A DNA stretch of 64,000 nt from Mycteria americana (taxonomy: Eukaryota > Chordata > Aves > Ciconiiformes > Ciconiidae). The DNA is taken from the NCBI RefSeq assembly GCF_035582795.1, contig NC_134368.1, forward strand, positions 40,663,501 to 40,727,500, written 5' to 3'. How positions within the stretch are numbered: the stretch's first letter is position 1; each line of letters opens with the position of its first letter. The translations under genes were made by a program, and so were the position numbers. Positions 62,644 to 64,000 of the stretch are shown in pieces. The notes below the pieces were generated by a model. The model was not told where the DNA came from. It did not search any database and was given only the letters and a program-made list of their open reading frames with translations.

Positions 62644-64000
62644 ACAAGCTTTCTTTCTTCCTGAAATATAAGCTATTTATTATTTAAAATATCATTTAAC
62701 TGATGTTGGGAACCTTATGCAAAGATAGGCTGTTGATTTTGGTGTAATTCACCCTACTTAGTTAACATGGTTGCCTTATAAACTCAGCTAATGTCAGGAA
62801 AATTTGATGCTTAACTTGCCTTACAGTATAGCTCTATGTAGGGTCAACTCAAAGTCACAAAGACTGACCCAATTAGGTAAACTCTTGGAGGGATTACATG
62901 CATATTCTGGACACTTATTAGCCAGAAGAAAATCACTTTGAAGTTTGAGATCCGTAAAGCTGAAGACAAGCTAAATACAAGCTCTTGTATATCTCCGACA
63001 TTTTGGATAGATTAGTCTTACTAAAACACTTTATAGTTTTATAGGGTTATTTTGGAACAACTGTTTTAAATGCAACTATGAATGAGCTTGGAGTTGCCTA
63101 AGCTGTTACTTAGGTCCTTTAGTTTTTTTGAAAACTGGTAAAAAAATCAGGCTGTGTATCACATGCAGGTAATTGCATTAATTAATCTAAGTATAACAAA
63201 AAGGTGTTTCAAACACATAAAAGGAGTATAGTAGTTCTGAATTTATTCAAATCAGAACCTTCTAAAAACTAAAGTTTATGCTTTTTGATACAGTGCTTTC
63301 ATAATTATATGGCAAGATAATAAATACAGAGTAAGTTTTTAGAAGACAAGATAAATGAAGACTATAGTAAGGGAGATTTTTCTTCACAGCATTCCAGTTT
63401 TCATGAACAATATTTCCAGGTCTTTAAAATTAAGATTTAAATATTTTCTAGCTAAGCATTACCTTAAATTTAAATGGGATTTTGTAAGAATAAAAAATCA
63501 AAAGCCAAACATTGAGCTTTTGGATTTGTAATTGGTGAGTTAACATTGCACACTCTTGACTCATAATTGCCATCTTTGAGAATGTTAAAACAAAGTTGAG
63601 ACTTCCAAAATTATGAATTAATCTTAAAAAACATTTTTTAATGTACTATTTATTGATGATGATTTTAAACTTTTGAAAATCATGGTTTATCAATGTAATA
63701 ATAACTATGAGGGTTAAAAACACCATTTAGTTTTTAAAAGAGGGATTTTCTTATTTTGCTTATTACTGGTTATAGAGAGATTTGTAATAAAACTATCAAA
63801 CTTCTTTAAAGCTCTATAGTGACAAAGAAAAAGACAAATGTCCTGTCTCAAAATACTTACAGTTAAAATTAAACTGAACAAAAATCAGTATGAGGAAAAA
63901 TACTTATGAATGAAAGTTGTTGTTTTCAGGGGATACCTTAAACATATCAACAAGTTACACAATTCAGTGCTTCCCATTTTATTCTTAGCCAAAAGGACCA

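Larger units (their letters stand above)
45601..64000. other. Intergenic desert to window end
   Basis: Eighteen kilobases of AT-rich DNA with no recognised gene, CpG island or transposon. Simple patches include a TA-rich tract near 46518-46540, a C/A-rich patch at about 58618-58650 and an A-rich tract near 60210-60260. A pair of overlapping open frames at 55648-55966 is discussed in the findings. Confidence 0.7.

Noticed and set aside
1-64000. Bacterial-style systems, CRISPR arrays, tRNA or rRNA genes
   Set aside because: The DNA is vertebrate nuclear. No regularly spaced repeats and no tRNA or rRNA signatures were seen on either strand by eye.

Overview
This is vertebrate nuclear DNA, almost certainly from a bird. 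It has split genes with GT-AG introns, one CpG-island promoter in an AT-rich background, degraded CR1 LINE copies and an avian-type retroviral solo LTR. There are no bacterial features: no operons, no CRISPR array and no ORF-dense stretches. Nearly all the short open frames are chance.

Positions 1-21570 (minus strand) hold one recognisable gene, NEIL3, the Fpg/Nei-family DNA glycosylase. Eight coding exons could be placed to the base. Each has consensus splice sites and their phases join without a frame break, giving 465 codons plus 2 nt. They encode the N-terminal catalytic residues, the Fpg/Nei beta-sandwich lysine, the H2TH helices, a C4 zinc finger, the RanBP2-type zinc finger and the linker after it. 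The last exons, which in other vertebrates carry two GRF zinc fingers, lie beyond position 1. Introns run from 1.1 to 5.0 kb. Intron 1 carries a CR1 copy, and intron 2 carries a short protein-like fragment that I could not identify.

Positions about 21110-21900 are the CpG-island promoter. On the NEIL3 strand, 47 bp before the ATG, there is a CDE/CHR-like cell-cycle element. On the opposite strand a strong splice acceptor and possible donors suggest, but do not prove, a divergent noncoding transcript.

Positions 21.9-64 kb are about 42 kb of AT-rich intergenic DNA with no exon I can support. It contains a solo LTR with a 4-bp target duplication (24891-25444), a CR1 3' region (about 30870-31609), a CR1 reverse-transcriptase fragment (about 33405-33550), microsatellites and a few perfect hairpins. 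In human the gene on this 5' side of NEIL3 is VEGFC, several hundred kb away, so a long desert is expected here. I found no previously undescribed system. The observations most worth checking are the shortened NEIL3 N-terminus, the CDE/CHR element, the possible divergent transcript and the orphan fragment in intron 2.
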